A DNA stretch of 64,000 bases. Origin: Halospina denitrificans. GTDB lineage: Bacteria; Pseudomonadota; Gammaproteobacteria; Pseudomonadales; Oleiphilaceae. The translations under genes were made by a program, and so were the position numbers. The notes below the pieces were generated by a model. The model was not told where the DNA came from. It made no database searches and worked only from the letters and a program-made list of their open reading frames with translations. Positions 16,743 through 26,002 of the stretch are shown here, one piece after another (the first letter of the stretch is position 1; each line of letters begins with the position of its first letter). The DNA is taken from contig NZ_SOAX01000001.1 of assembly GCF_004364635.1 (NCBI RefSeq), positions 638,864-702,863 of the forward strand, in the 5' to 3' direction.

Positions 16743-18677
16743 TCAGAATCCTGCAAGCTGTTGATAGATGCCGGGCAGCGCTTCACTCAGGTGCTCCGGG
16801 CGCTGCACGATGTGGTAGGCGCCACGCCCGAATACCCAGGGGAAGTAGCGGCGTGCCTCATGGTCGATGGTGATGCCGAAGGTGCGGATGTCCTGCCGGC
16901 GGGCCTCGAGCACGGCGCGGCGCGTGTCCTCGAGTGCGTAGCGGCCTTCGTAGTAATCCGTATCGTTGGGCTTGCCATCGGTCAGTACCAGCAGCAGACG
17001 GTTGCGGTTGCCCCGGGCGGCCAGCTCTTTGGTGACGTGGCGAATGGCGGTCCCCATGCGGGTATAGTGGCCGGGTTTTAGGGCCTGGATGCGACGCGTC
17101 ACCGTATCGTTCACCCTTTCATCAAAGCCCTTGATGGTGTTCACCTCGACGCGGTGGCGCCGGCGCGAGGTGAAGCCGTGGATGCTGAAATCATCCCCGC
17201 AGGCCGCGAGCCCATGGCAGAGCACCAGCAGTGCTTCCTTCTCCACATCCAGGACCCGGCGATCCTCCAGCCAGGATTCGGTGGACAGGGAGGTATCCAC
17301 CAGCAGGCTGACCGCCAGATCACGGTTCTGTGACAGCAGTGACTGGTGGATGCGCTCGGAGCCATTGCCCGTGGCCTGGATATCGCAGCGGTTGCGGATC
17401 AACGCATCCATGTCGAACTCATCCCCGTCAGGCTGTTCCCGCACCCAGCAGCGCTGGGGCTGCAACGCCTCGAACTGGCGCTGCACACGCCGGATGCGGC
17501 GTTTTGTGCCCTGGTCCGGCGTCCAGTTGTCGCCTTCCGTGCTTTGGGTGGCAGCGTACACAAGGCACTGATCCTGGAGGTAACGCCCCTTCTTGTAGTT
17601 CCATTCGGGGTAGGGCTCAGGACCCTGGAGGCGACCGATTTCCGGTTCGTCCGGGCTCAGGTCCAGCTCCAGCTTGAGCCGTGAGGCGGTCTTTTCCTTA
17701 TGCGGGCTGAGGGTGATTTCCTCGATCTGTTCCGCGGCCTGCTTGGCGTGATCTTCTTCCTCATCCTCGACCGGCCGGTTAACGTTCACCATTTCCGTCC
17801 AGGAAAGCATCTTTTCAAAGATATTCAGTGCCAGCGGGTCATCCCGCTCGCTTTGGTCCTGGTGGCGGCGCTCGGCCTTGCGCTTGCCGCCCTCGGCTTC
17901 GGGCGTGGCGCCGTCCCGCGGGTCGTCCGGGTCATCGGGGCGCTTGGACGTCGGGTTGGTGGTGTCCGGGCGTCGTTCTCCCCAGATCGGGACGGGCAGT
18001 GGCGGGCGATAGCCCGTTGGGCTGCTGTCGGGCAGCGGCGCCTCGGGGTTATCCAGGATGTCGAGCACATCGCGCCGCTGTGGGGTTTCAGGCGCCCGTG
18101 GGTCGCCCAGCATAACGCGGATGCCATGATCCACGGCATCTTCCCAGGCTGGGAGCCGCGTTTTGGGGCGATTCGCCAGCAACTGGTCACAGAGTTCCGC
18201 GTAACGTTCGCTCAGACCAGGAAAGGTTGCCTGGGTGCTGGTGATCGCAGCGCTGACACTGCGCAGCCAGGTCAGGTCCGCGGGCAGTCCCTGACGGATC
18301 GGCGATGGCTCCGGGAGCTGGGCAAGAAAGGCCACAAGCCAGGTGTAGGCGTAGCGGTTCAGCCGGTACTCCGGGAAGTAGTCCATCTGTGGCGGAAGCA
18401 GAAGGTGTTCGTTGTCCACACAGGCCAGGTCGGTGATTTCCCGGTCAAAACCAAGTTTCTGGCGAAAGCTCAGCCGGTGTCCCGAAGGTCGGGGCTCGAC
18501 GGCGGACAGGGTCAGGGCCCCGGACCCGCCAAGCGCCCGGAACAGAACGCCCAGGGAATTCTCCACGGAACTCAGGGGCACACCAGCCTCGGGGTAACGG
18601 GGATAGCTGACGGCTTTTGAGGCCCAGCGGTGCCAGAACTGGCCCGCGATTTCCTCGACTTCGAAGATCTGTGGCAT
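16743..18677 (-). CDS. norD: NorD, von Willebrand A activation protein for nitric oxide reductase
   Basis: 644 residues, the normal NorD length. N-terminal helical part, a charged linker (about 225-330, rich in D, E, K, R and P), then a VWA domain (about 455-640) with MIDAS DTSLS, TRMGTAIRHVT and LLLVLTDGKPNDTDYYEGRY. NorD acts with the AAA+ ATPase NorQ to insert the non-heme FeB iron into NorB. It starts 12 bp after norQ. Cytoplasmic. Confidence 0.93.
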   Translation of the reverse strand: MPQIFEVEEIAGQFWHRWASKAVSYPRYPEAGVPLSSVENSLGVLFRALGGSGALTLSAVEPRPSGHRLSFRQKLGFDREITDLACVDNEHLLLPPQMDYFPEYRLNRYAYTWLVAFLAQLPEPSPIRQGLPADLTWLRSVSAAITSTQATFPGLSERYAELCDQLLANRPKTRLPAWEDAVDHGIRVMLGDPRAPETPQRRDVLDILDNPEAPLPDSSPTGYRPPLPVPIWGERRPDTTNPTSKRPDDPDDPRDGATPEAEGGKRKAERRHQDQSERDDPLALNIFEKMLSWTEMVNVNRPVEDEEEDHAKQAAEQIEEITLSPHKEKTASRLKLELDLSPDEPEIGRLQGPEPYPEWNYKKGRYLQDQCLVYAATQSTEGDNWTPDQGTKRRIRRVQRQFEALQPQRCWVREQPDGDEFDMDALIRNRCDIQATGNGSERIHQSLLSQNRDLAVSLLVDTSLSTESWLEDRRVLDVEKEALLVLCHGLAACGDDFSIHGFTSRRRHRVEVNTIKGFDERVNDTVTRRIQALKPGHYTRMGTAIRHVTKELAARGNRNRLLLVLTDGKPNDTDYYEGRYALEDTRRAVLEARRQDIRTFGITIDHEARRYFPWVFGRGAYHIVQRPEHLSEALPGIYQQLAGF

Positions 18678-18689
18678 AGCCGTCTTCTG

Positions 18690-19478
18690 TCAGCCTCCGA
18701 ATGTGGCGCTGATGGTTTCCATCAGCCCGTCACGCACGTCCTCGTCGTCACTCAGTGGTTCCACCAGCGCAGCCCGTGCAGACTGGAGTATCGGCATCCC
18801 GGCCTGGATGAGCCGGCCGCAATAGACCAGCAGCCGCGTTGACACGCCTTCCTCCAGGTCCTGGCCCTTGAGCTCGCGCAGGCGGTTGGCCAGATTGATC
18901 AGTGCCGTCGCCTTTTCCCGGGGTAATCCGCTCTCGCGAATCAGGATCTTCAGCTCCTGTTCCGGGGGCGGAAAACCCAGCTCCAGCGCGATGAAGCGCT
19001 GGCGGGTACTGGGCTTCAGGGACTTGAGCACGTGCTGATAGCCGGGGTTGTAGGAGGCCACCAGCATGAAGTCGTCCGGCGCCTCCAGCAGCTCGCCGGT
19101 ACGGTCCAGCGGCAGCACGCGGCGGTCGTCGGTCAGTGGGTGCATCACCACCGTGACGTCCTTGCGTGCCTCCACCACCTCGTCCAGATAGCAGAGACCG
19201 CCATTGCGCACCGCGCGGGTCAGCGGCCCGTCGGTCCAGACCGTTTCTCCGCCCTGGAGCAGGAAACGGCCGGTCAGGTCCGAGGCGGTCAGGTCGTCAT
19301 GGCAGGCGACCGTCTGCAGTGGCAGGCCGAGGCGCGCCGCCATGTGACTGACGAACCGGGTCTTGCCACAGCCTGTGGGCCCCTTCAGAAGCAGTGGCAG
19401 CTTCTGGTGGAACGCGTACTCGAAAAGCTCGCATTCATGGCCGACCGGTTCGTAGTAGGGCGCTGCTACATCCAGCAT
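18690..19478 (-). CDS. norQ: NorQ, MoxR/CbbQ-family AAA+ ATPase
   Basis: 262 residues. Walker A GPTGCGKTRFV (34-44), Walker B GLCYLDEVVEA and sensor region MLVASYNPGYQ belong to the CbbQ/NirQ/NorQ clade of MoxR ATPases. It forms a chaperone pair with NorD for maturation of the NO reductase. It lies 6 bp after norB in the operon. Confidence 0.93.
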   Translation of the reverse strand: MLDVAAPYYEPVGHECELFEYAFHQKLPLLLKGPTGCGKTRFVSHMAARLGLPLQTVACHDDLTASDLTGRFLLQGGETVWTDGPLTRAVRNGGLCYLDEVVEARKDVTVVMHPLTDDRRVLPLDRTGELLEAPDDFMLVASYNPGYQHVLKSLKPSTRQRFIALELGFPPPEQELKILIRESGLPREKATALINLANRLRELKGQDLEEGVSTRLLVYCGRLIQAGMPILQSARAALVEPLSDDEDVRDGLMETISATFGG

Positions 19479-19484
19479 TGGGTC

Positions 19485-20828
19485 TTATTCCTTCTCGGAT
19501 TCGGGCACATAGTTCGGGATCTGCTCCCTGGCCGGTCCGAATACGGAGATCAGGAACAGCACCACGCCTATCGCTACAACGCTGCCGGAGCCCAGTCGCA
19601 TCATATAGAAGATGTCGAGCTGACCCTGCACCGTCATGAAGTCCTCGCCCAGAACCCGCTGCATGTGGGTCTGTACCACGCCGGCAAAGGTCAGGGTGAA
19701 GGTCATGAAGCACATGCCACCCACCATGATCCAGAAGCTCCACATGTTCAGGACCTGGTTATAGGGCTGCAGGCGCCGGATCTGGGGCATGGCGTAGGTA
19801 ATGATCGCCAGGTTCAGCATCACGTAGGCGCCGAAGAAGGCCAGGTGACCGTGGGCCGCCGTGATCTGGGTGCCGTGGGTGTAGTAGTTGATCCAGTGCA
19901 GCGTATGCATGAAGCCCCAGACACCGGCGCCGAAGAACGAGACCACCGCGCAGCCCAGGGTCCAGAGCATGGCCGCCTTGTTCGGATGGTTCCGGTTGCC
20001 TCTCCAGAACATGGTGAAGGCGAAGATCACCATGGCGAAGAACGGAATCACCTCCATGGTCGAGAAGATGCTGCCGATCGGCTGCCAATAGCCCGGCGTG
20101 CCGAGCCAGTAGTAGTGGTGGCCGGTCCCCAGAAGGCCGGAGAACAGCACCAGGCCCACGATCACATAGAGCCACTTCTCGATGATCTCCCGATCCACGC
20201 CGGTCATCTTGATCAGCAGGTAGGCAAGGATGGAGGCCATGATCAGCTCCCAGACGCCCTCAACCCAGACGTGGACGATCCACCACCACCAGAGCTTGTC
20301 CTGGGCCAGGTTGTCCGGCGTGTAGAAGGAGAAGAGCCAGAAGATAGCAGCCAGCCAGAGCCCCAGCAGCAGCACTGTGGAGACCGAGGTGCGGCGCCCC
20401 TTGATGACCGTCATGGTGCCGTTAAAGAGGAACATCAGGAAGGAGATGGTCAGCAGGACCTTCACGTAGACGGGCTGTTCCAGGTAGTGACGCCCCCCGT
20501 GGATCTCGAACTGGTACCCGATCACGGCCGCCGCACCGGCGCCGGCGAAGATCGCCAGTTGCCAATAGGCCAGCTTGGGGCTGTAGATTTCGGTTTCAGC
20601 TTCCTCCGGCAGAAGGAAGTAGGTGCATCCGAAAAAGCCAATCAGCAGCCACACGAGCAGCAGGTTGGTATGGCTCATGCGCATGATGTGGAACGGCATG
20701 GCTTCGGACAGGAACTCCGGCATGACGTAGACGGTGGCGGCAAGGGTGCCGAAGACAATCTGTAAGGCAAAAAGGGCCATGGCAACCGCGAAAAAGGGCA
20801 GCGCCACTTTCTGGGTTTCGTACTTCAT
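19485..20828 (-). CDS. norB: Nitric oxide reductase catalytic subunit NorB (cNor)
   Basis: 447 residues with 12 predicted membrane spans and no N-terminal quinol-oxidase extension, so cytochrome c-type. FeB ligands are visible: His and Glu in IVHVWVEGVWEL (spacing four, as in known cNor) and the His pair in GTGHHYYW. The heme-region histidines are in HTNLLLVWLL and AAHGHLAFFG. It reduces two NO to N2O at the periplasmic side of the inner membrane. It starts 50 bp after norC. Confidence 0.95.
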   Translation of the reverse strand: MKYETQKVALPFFAVAMALFALQIVFGTLAATVYVMPEFLSEAMPFHIMRMSHTNLLLVWLLIGFFGCTYFLLPEEAETEIYSPKLAYWQLAIFAGAGAAAVIGYQFEIHGGRHYLEQPVYVKVLLTISFLMFLFNGTMTVIKGRRTSVSTVLLLGLWLAAIFWLFSFYTPDNLAQDKLWWWWIVHVWVEGVWELIMASILAYLLIKMTGVDREIIEKWLYVIVGLVLFSGLLGTGHHYYWLGTPGYWQPIGSIFSTMEVIPFFAMVIFAFTMFWRGNRNHPNKAAMLWTLGCAVVSFFGAGVWGFMHTLHWINYYTHGTQITAAHGHLAFFGAYVMLNLAIITYAMPQIRRLQPYNQVLNMWSFWIMVGGMCFMTFTLTFAGVVQTHMQRVLGEDFMTVQGQLDIFYMMRLGSGSVVAIGVVLFLISVFGPAREQIPNYVPESEKE

Positions 20829-20878
20829 GAAGTCTCTCCCTGGATAGGCAGTGTCGTTTCAACTCGGCGCACGCGGGC

Positions 20879-21331
20879 TCAGCCCGACTTGTGCGGCGGC
20901 CAGTCGTGGGTTTCGATCCCGTCGACCCAGCGGAAAAAGTCCACAAGGTGATCCAGGTTCTCGTCACTGATGTTGAACTGGGGCATCTGCCGGCGCCCCG
21001 GTGCTCCGGTCGGCTGAGCCTTCATCCAGCCCTTGATGCCGGCGCGTGCGGCTGCCGGATTCTCCCGGCCACCATAGCGGTGCCAGACATTGGAGAGTTC
21101 GGGCCCGAAATAGGCTCCCTCACCCATGATGGTGTGGCAGTTGATGCAGGAGTGCTCTTCCCAGACTTCCTTGCCCTTGATCACCGACGCATCCAACTCG
21201 TACTTGGCGGTCGAGGTATTCGCCATATAGTAATTGGTATGAAGCGTCAGGCCGGCAAAAATCAGGAAGAATATGGCGGAACCGCCATAGAAGATATTTC
21301 TCGCAGCATTTCGGGTTAATCCTTCAGACAT
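20879..21331 (-). CDS. norC: Nitric oxide reductase cytochrome c subunit NorC
   Basis: 150 residues. One N-terminal membrane anchor (about 12-32, NIFYGGSAIFFLIFAGLTLH), one c-type heme site CINCH (about 59-63) and a probable axial Met in MPQFNIS. It delivers electrons from periplasmic cytochromes to NorB. First gene of norCBQD-nosL-like; an FNR/DNR-type box lies about 80 bp upstream. Confidence 0.95.
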   Translation of the reverse strand: MSEGLTRNAARNIFYGGSAIFFLIFAGLTLHTNYYMANTSTAKYELDASVIKGKEVWEEHSCINCHTIMGEGAYFGPELSNVWHRYGGRENPAAARAGIKGWMKAQPTGAPGRRQMPQFNISDENLDHLVDFFRWVDGIETHDWPPHKSG

Positions 21332-21410
21332 GGCACAGGCTCCCCGCCGTTTCTTAACAGTTATTCATTCTCTCAGCGGGGAGGCTACCAGTAGCGGTTG
21401 CCAAAAAACC

Positions 21411-21424
21411 TTGATTCAAATCAT
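21411..21424 (-). promoter_or_regulatory. FNR/DNR-type binding site upstream of norC
   Basis: TTGATTCAAATCAT matches the dyad TTGAT-N4-ATCAA at nine of ten positions. It lies about 80-94 bp upstream of the norC start, inside the only gap where the nor promoter can be. The window also encodes a DNR-type regulator (27430-28167), a natural candidate to bind it in response to NO. Confidence 0.75.
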
Positions 21425-21441
21425 GATTCAGAAAAAATCGA

Positions 21442-22215
21442 TCAATTAAACCCGGAGTAATCCGGCGCCCGCTTTTCACGAAAGGCTGAAAATGCTTCTT
21501 TTGCCTCAGCCGATTCAAGGCGCCTGGCGAAGCGTTCACCTTCCCGGGTCATGGCCTGTTCCAGGCCTCCCCCATTGCCTTCATTCATCAGTTCCTTGGT
21601 GGCCCGGATGGCGGCCGGTGGCAGGGCTGCAAGCTCCTGGCAGGCCTCGAGGGCGGTCTGTTCGGTGCTCTCGGGCGCGCAGACGCCATTGATCAGCCCG
21701 TAATGCGCCGCCTTTTCCGCATCGAAGGGGCGACCCAGCAGCAGGAGTTCACCGGCGCGGACACGGCCCAGCCAGCGTGGCAGCAGAAGGCTGGAGCCGC
21801 CTTCGGCGCAGAGGCCGAGGTTGACGAAGGGCATGCGGAAGGTGGTGTTGGAGCCGGCCCAGGCGAGGTCGCAGTGCAGCAGTAGCGTGGTACCGATGCC
21901 CACGGCGGGGCCGTTGACAGCAGCGACGATGGGTTTGCTGGCTCCGGCGAGGGCGAACAGGAAGCGGCCCACGGGCGTGGTCCGGAAGTCTTCGGGCATG
22001 CCGTTTTCGAATTCGGAGAGGTCGTTGCCAGCGGTGAAGCATTCGTTGTTGCCGGCAATGAGGATGGCTCTGATGTCAGGGTCGTTGTGGGCGTCGGAGA
22101 TACCGTCGGCGAGGTCGGTGTACATGGCCTTGGTGAGGGCGTTTTTCTGGTCCGGGCGGTTGATGCGCAGGATCAGGATGCGGTCATGCTTTTCCTGGAG
22201 AATGGGGGTGCTCAC
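21442..22215 (-). CDS. Enoyl-CoA hydratase/isomerase (crotonase) family protein
   Basis: 257 residues, complete crotonase fold. Oxyanion-hole segments AGNNECFTAGNDLSEF (about 54-70) and VAAVNGPAVGIGTTLLLHCD (about 97-116), then MPFVNLGLCAEGGSSLLLP. The usual second catalytic Glu region reads LGLCAEGGSS. It could act in fatty acid or branched-chain degradation; substrate not determinable. No acyl-CoA genes adjoin it. Its stop is next to the norC promoter region. Confidence 0.88.
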   Translation of the reverse strand: MSTPILQEKHDRILILRINRPDQKNALTKAMYTDLADGISDAHNDPDIRAILIAGNNECFTAGNDLSEFENGMPEDFRTTPVGRFLFALAGASKPIVAAVNGPAVGIGTTLLLHCDLAWAGSNTTFRMPFVNLGLCAEGGSSLLLPRWLGRVRAGELLLLGRPFDAEKAAHYGLINGVCAPESTEQTALEACQELAALPPAAIRATKELMNEGNGGGLEQAMTREGERFARRLESAEAKEAFSAFREKRAPDYSGFN

Positions 22216-22345
22216 AGGGGGCTCCTTCTGGTTTGTTTGCTGACGCAGAGTATAACGGGGCGGGGCGATTCTGTAACATCATGGTCCAGTGACTGTCCCA
22301 TGCGTATAACCCAGTAAATGCAAGCGAGTTCAACAGGAAGAAGTA

Positions 22346-23302
22346 ATGGATGATATCGTCGCACAACCGCTGAGACTTCTGGACCCACGCAAGTTTCGCG
22401 ATCGGTGGACGACCGCGGACGGCGAGCCGAGGGCGAGTGTTCATCTGAAGAAACTGGAAACGCTCTGGTTCTGTACCGGCACGCTGTGCAACCTGACCTG
22501 CGAGCACTGCTACATCGAGTCCTCGCCCAGCAATGACAGCCTGGTCTACATCACCACGGACGAAGTGGTGGCCTACCTGGATGAGATCGAGAACGAGGCA
22601 TACGGCACCAAGACCATCGCCTTCACCGGCGGCGAGCCCTTCATGAACCCGGACATGATCCCCATCCTGCAGGCGGTGCTGGAGCGGGGCTACGACGCAT
22701 TGGTGCTCACCAACGCCATGAAACCCATGATGAAAGTCAGCGAACCGCTGCTGGAGCTGCAGCAGCAATACGGCGACAGGCTGACCATGCGCATCTCCAT
22801 CGACCACTACAGCAAGGACGTCCACGAACAGGAACGCGGCAAACGCTCCTGGGATCCCGCAATCCGGGGTATGCAGTGGCTGAGCGAACACGGCTTCCAC
22901 ATCGACATCGCCGGCCGCCTGTTCTCGGGAGAAACGGATGAGCAGATGCGCTCGGGCTTTGCCCGCCTGTTTGAACGCCAAGGCATCAACATGGACGCCT
23001 GGAACCGCCACCAGCTGGTCCTGTTCCCCGAAATGGACGAAAGCCTCGACGTCCCGGAAATCACCACCGCCTGCTGGAACAAAGTCGGCACCAAACCCGA
23101 CGACCAGATGTGCGCCACCTCCCGCATGGTCATCAAACGCAAAGGCGCCGACCACCCCGTGGTGGTTCCCTGCACACTACTCCCGTACCAACCCGAATTC
23201 GAACTCGGCCAGACCCTCAAAGAAAGCTTCCAGGAAGTCCCCCTAAACCACCCCCACTGCGCCAAGTTCTGCGTCCTCGGCGGCGCGAGCTGTTCAGGAT
23301 AG
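22346..23302 (+). CDS. Radical SAM protein with C-terminal cysteine cluster
   Basis: 318 residues, ATG with AGGAAG upstream. Cys48, Cys52 and Cys55 in CNLTCEHCY bind the SAM [4Fe-4S] cluster. GGEPFMNPDM and TMRISIDHYS are further radical SAM strands. Cysteines in VVPCTLLPY, NHPHCAKFCVLGG and the terminal ASCSG suggest an auxiliary iron-sulfur site of SPASM type. The reaction is not recognisable. Neighbours are unrelated and convergent; no small precursor peptide gene was seen beside it. Confidence 0.85.
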   Translation: MDDIVAQPLRLLDPRKFRDRWTTADGEPRASVHLKKLETLWFCTGTLCNLTCEHCYIESSPSNDSLVYITTDEVVAYLDEIENEAYGTKTIAFTGGEPFMNPDMIPILQAVLERGYDALVLTNAMKPMMKVSEPLLELQQQYGDRLTMRISIDHYSKDVHEQERGKRSWDPAIRGMQWLSEHGFHIDIAGRLFSGETDEQMRSGFARLFERQGINMDAWNRHQLVLFPEMDESLDVPEITTACWNKVGTKPDDQMCATSRMVIKRKGADHPVVVPCTLLPYQPEFELGQTLKESFQEVPLNHPHCAKFCVLGGASCSG

Positions 23303-23341
23303 GTCTTCAGGCTTGGAGGCGTTTTGCTTGTAGCTGATCGA

Positions 23342-23448
23342 GACGGGATGGGGGATTCCTTGGAGGGAGGCTCGATGACAGGATGTCATCGCGCCAGCGC
23401 CCATGGATGGGTTCACAGCGGTCCCGGAAAGGAATCCCCCATCCCGTC
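23342..23448. repeat. Intergenic palindromic element 3 (20-bp perfect arms)
   Basis: Left arm 23342-23361 and right arm 23429-23448 are perfect complements (GACGGGATGGGGGATTCCTT). The 67-nt loop contains CCATGGATGG, as in element 1, and a GATGACAGGATGTCATC hairpin. It starts 39 bp after the radical SAM stop codon. Same class of element as those at 9927 and 10075, with different arms. Confidence 0.8.
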
Positions 23449-23478
23449 GCTGGCACCCAATCCAAAGGCCACAAACAA

Positions 23479-23505
23479 AAATGCCCGACACAAGGCCGGG
23501 CATTT
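23479..23505 (-). terminator. Rho-independent terminator of the PfkB kinase gene
   Basis: A 9-bp stem (AAATGCCCG at 23479-23487 with CGGGCATTT at 23497-23505), a 9-nt loop and a T-rich tract on the minus strand (TTTTTGTTTG), 30 bp after the kinase stop. It may also stop transcription from the radical SAM gene, as the arms are A/T-ended. Confidence 0.75.
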
Positions 23506-23534
23506 CAATAACCGGTAATCTAGAAGAACCGGTA

Positions 23535-24467
23535 TCAGTCCAGATCCGCACCAAATGCGTCCTTGAACTGCTTAGCAAACTCATCCCGAGTCAGGGAATG
23601 ATTCTGCGGCCCAGTACTGGCAACCTTGATGGACCCCATCAGCGACGCCATACGACCCGCCGTCTTCCAGTCCTTGCCCTCGCTCAGACCCGTCAGCAGA
23701 GCCGCACGATACGCATCGCCACAACCCGTCGGATCCTTGATCGCCTCCGGCTTAACCGGCTCAACGTGAACTTCCTCATCGGCATAGATCACAGAACCAT
23801 CACCACCCAGGGTCACGATCAGCGCCTCAACCTTCTCACCGATCTGCTGGCGGCTCAGGCCCGTCTTCTCTTCCAGCATGCCCGCTTCATAGTCGTTCAC
23901 GGCAACCCAGGTCGCCTTCTCAATGAACCACTCCAGGTCATTGCCATCGAACATCGGCAGACCCTGGCCCGGATCGAACATGAACGGAATGCCCGCCTCC
24001 GCGAACTGGCGCGCGTGCTCGATCATGCCGTCACGGCCGTCCGGCGCGACGATGCCCATCTTGATGCCCTCATCGGTCGGCACCTTCTGGGTGTGCGCAT
24101 GGTTCATCGCGCCCGGATGGAAGGCCGTGATCTGGTTGTCTTCCATGTCCGTGGTGATGTAAGCCTGGGCGCAGTACTCGGACTCGATGGTCTTCACGTA
24201 CTTGTCGTTGATGTTGTGCTTCTTCAGCCACTCGCGATAGCCGCCGAAGTCCGCACCAACCGTGCCCATGGCCAGGCCGTCGCCGCCCAGCAGCTTCATG
24301 TTGTAGGCGATGTTGCCGGCGGTGCCGCCGTAGTTGCGCTGCAGCTCCGGCACCAGGAAGGCCACGTTCAGCATGTGAACGCGATCCGGGAGGATGTGGT
24401 CCTTGAACTTACCATCAAAAACCATGATTGTGTCGTAGGCGAAAGATCCGCAGATCAGTGCTGTCAT
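23535..24467 (-). CDS. PfkB-family kinase (adenosine kinase-like)
   Basis: 310 residues. N-terminal GSFAYDTIMVFDGKF and YGGTAGNIAYNMKLLGG substrate-side motif, and C-terminal DPTGCGDAYRAALL with the catalytic Asp and anion hole. Overall it fits bacterial adenosine kinase-like PfkB proteins, though ribokinase-type sugars cannot be excluded. Free-standing minus-strand unit with its own terminator. Confidence 0.88.
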   Translation of the reverse strand: MTALICGSFAYDTIMVFDGKFKDHILPDRVHMLNVAFLVPELQRNYGGTAGNIAYNMKLLGGDGLAMGTVGADFGGYREWLKKHNINDKYVKTIESEYCAQAYITTDMEDNQITAFHPGAMNHAHTQKVPTDEGIKMGIVAPDGRDGMIEHARQFAEAGIPFMFDPGQGLPMFDGNDLEWFIEKATWVAVNDYEAGMLEEKTGLSRQQIGEKVEALIVTLGGDGSVIYADEEVHVEPVKPEAIKDPTGCGDAYRAALLTGLSEGKDWKTAGRMASLMGSIKVASTGPQNHSLTRDEFAKQFKDAFGADLD

Positions 24468-24730
24468 CGGGATTCTCCTTGCTTTATTACTGCCAACGTT
24501 TGCAGGGCAGACAGAAAGCCTGCCATTGCGCTCGTCAGTCGAGGATGGGACCGCGTGGAAGCAGATTGGCCTGTGGCGGTTCGGGGCTTCCGGGCCCCAT
24601 GGTCGTATAGCAGGCTACCTGTGAAGTGGCCTTGTTTCAAATCGGAAACTCGGTGTAACCGAACGGAAAATCATCCAAGCCGCTGTCCGGCAAGGATTAC
24701 TTGGGGTTTTCAGTTTTTTGGGAGCGCGTG

Positions 24731-26002
24731 ATGGTTCGTGAGTTCTGGGTCTCCATAACCGCACTGCTGGTTTCCATCGCCGTTCTGCTGCTGGGGGTGG
24801 GGCTGATGGGAACCCTGCTCAGTGTCCGATTGAACTTCGAAGCGATGCACCCGCAGACGAAGGGCCTTGTTCTGTCCGCCTACTACATCGGGCTGGTGAT
24901 CGGGTCGCAGCAGGCAGGGCGTGTCATCCGTCAGGCGGGTCATATTCGCGCCTTTGCCATCTTTGCCGCGCTCTCCACGGTGGCCATCCTGCTTCAGGGA
25001 CTCTATGTAGCGGCCGTGTCCTGGTTCCTGCTTCGCGTGCTGGTCGGTTTCTCCATTTCCGGGATCTATATGGTCGTTGAGAGCTGGCTCAATGAGCGGG
25101 CGGACTCACGCAGCCGAGGGGTGGTGTTCTCGGTCTACCAGATCATCACCTACGCGGCGATCGGGGCGGGACAGCTGCTGATGCACCTGGGCGATCCGAT
25201 GATGCCGGACCTGTTCATGATCGTCGGGCTCCTGTTCGCCCTGTGCCTGGTCCCTGTGGCGCTGAGCCGTGCGAGTAACCCGCCGGAACCGCTCCCTCAC
25301 GCCTCCATGGCACTCGGAGCGGCCTGGCGCGGGTCCCGGCTTGCCGTTATCACCTGTGTGGGCGCCGGAATCCTCAGTGGGGCCGCCTTTACATTGGTGC
25401 CGATTGCCGTGCTTGGCATGGGGCTCTCCGTTGACGAGGTTGCCCCCGTGATGGCCGGGCTTATCCTCGGCGGGGTCGTGCTGCAGTGGCCGATCGGGCA
25501 TTACTCGGATCGCTACGGGCGACGGCCACTGATTTTCATCGTGGGGATTGCAGCTGCCCTGGTCGCCCTCAGTCCGGTCTACGTCGGTGTTACCTACTCC
25601 CATTGGCTTCTGGTTGGCAAGGGGGTCCTGTTGGGCGGACTGGTTTTTACGCTCTACCCATTGGCGGTTTCCCTGGCCAACGATACCGTGCCCGGCGGCA
25701 ATTTTGTGGCCGTATCCGGAGCGCTTATTTTTCTGTGGGGCATCGGCGCCGCCGTCAGCCCAATTCTTGGCGGCTACGTCATCGCCCATACGCCTCCCGG
25801 GGGAGTCTTCGTCTATATGGCGGTGGTTAGCGGGATCGTTGCCGCAGCGGCCATGGCCACGGAGCAGCGCTATATCCGTATGCGCAACCCATTCCGGACG
25901 ATGGGGCGGAGTTCCGCCGTTGTGCTCGAGATGGACCCCAGGGCCCATGAGTTCGAGGATGAGGAGGACACACCGGAGTGGTTCAGCTCGTCTGGTCCGT
26001 GA
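24731..26002 (+). CDS. MFS transporter (YcaD-like)
   Basis: 423 residues from the ATG at 24731 (MVREFWVSITALLVSIAVLL), with GGGAG seven bases upstream. Twelve membrane spans with the MFS loop motif seen as GHYSDRYGRRPL between spans 8 and 9. AYYIGLVIGSQQAGRVIRQAG and RADSRSRGVVFSVYQIITY resemble the YcaD subgroup of sugar or drug permeases. Acidic cytoplasmic tail. The 3' end overlaps the convergent hypothetical gene by 20 bp. Substrate unknown. Confidence 0.88.
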   Translation: MVREFWVSITALLVSIAVLLLGVGLMGTLLSVRLNFEAMHPQTKGLVLSAYYIGLVIGSQQAGRVIRQAGHIRAFAIFAALSTVAILLQGLYVAAVSWFLLRVLVGFSISGIYMVVESWLNERADSRSRGVVFSVYQIITYAAIGAGQLLMHLGDPMMPDLFMIVGLLFALCLVPVALSRASNPPEPLPHASMALGAAWRGSRLAVITCVGAGILSGAAFTLVPIAVLGMGLSVDEVAPVMAGLILGGVVLQWPIGHYSDRYGRRPLIFIVGIAAALVALSPVYVGVTYSHWLLVGKGVLLGGLVFTLYPLAVSLANDTVPGGNFVAVSGALIFLWGIGAAVSPILGGYVIAHTPPGGVFVYMAVVSGIVAAAAMATEQRYIRMRNPFRTMGRSSAVVLEMDPRAHEFEDEEDTPEWFSSSGP

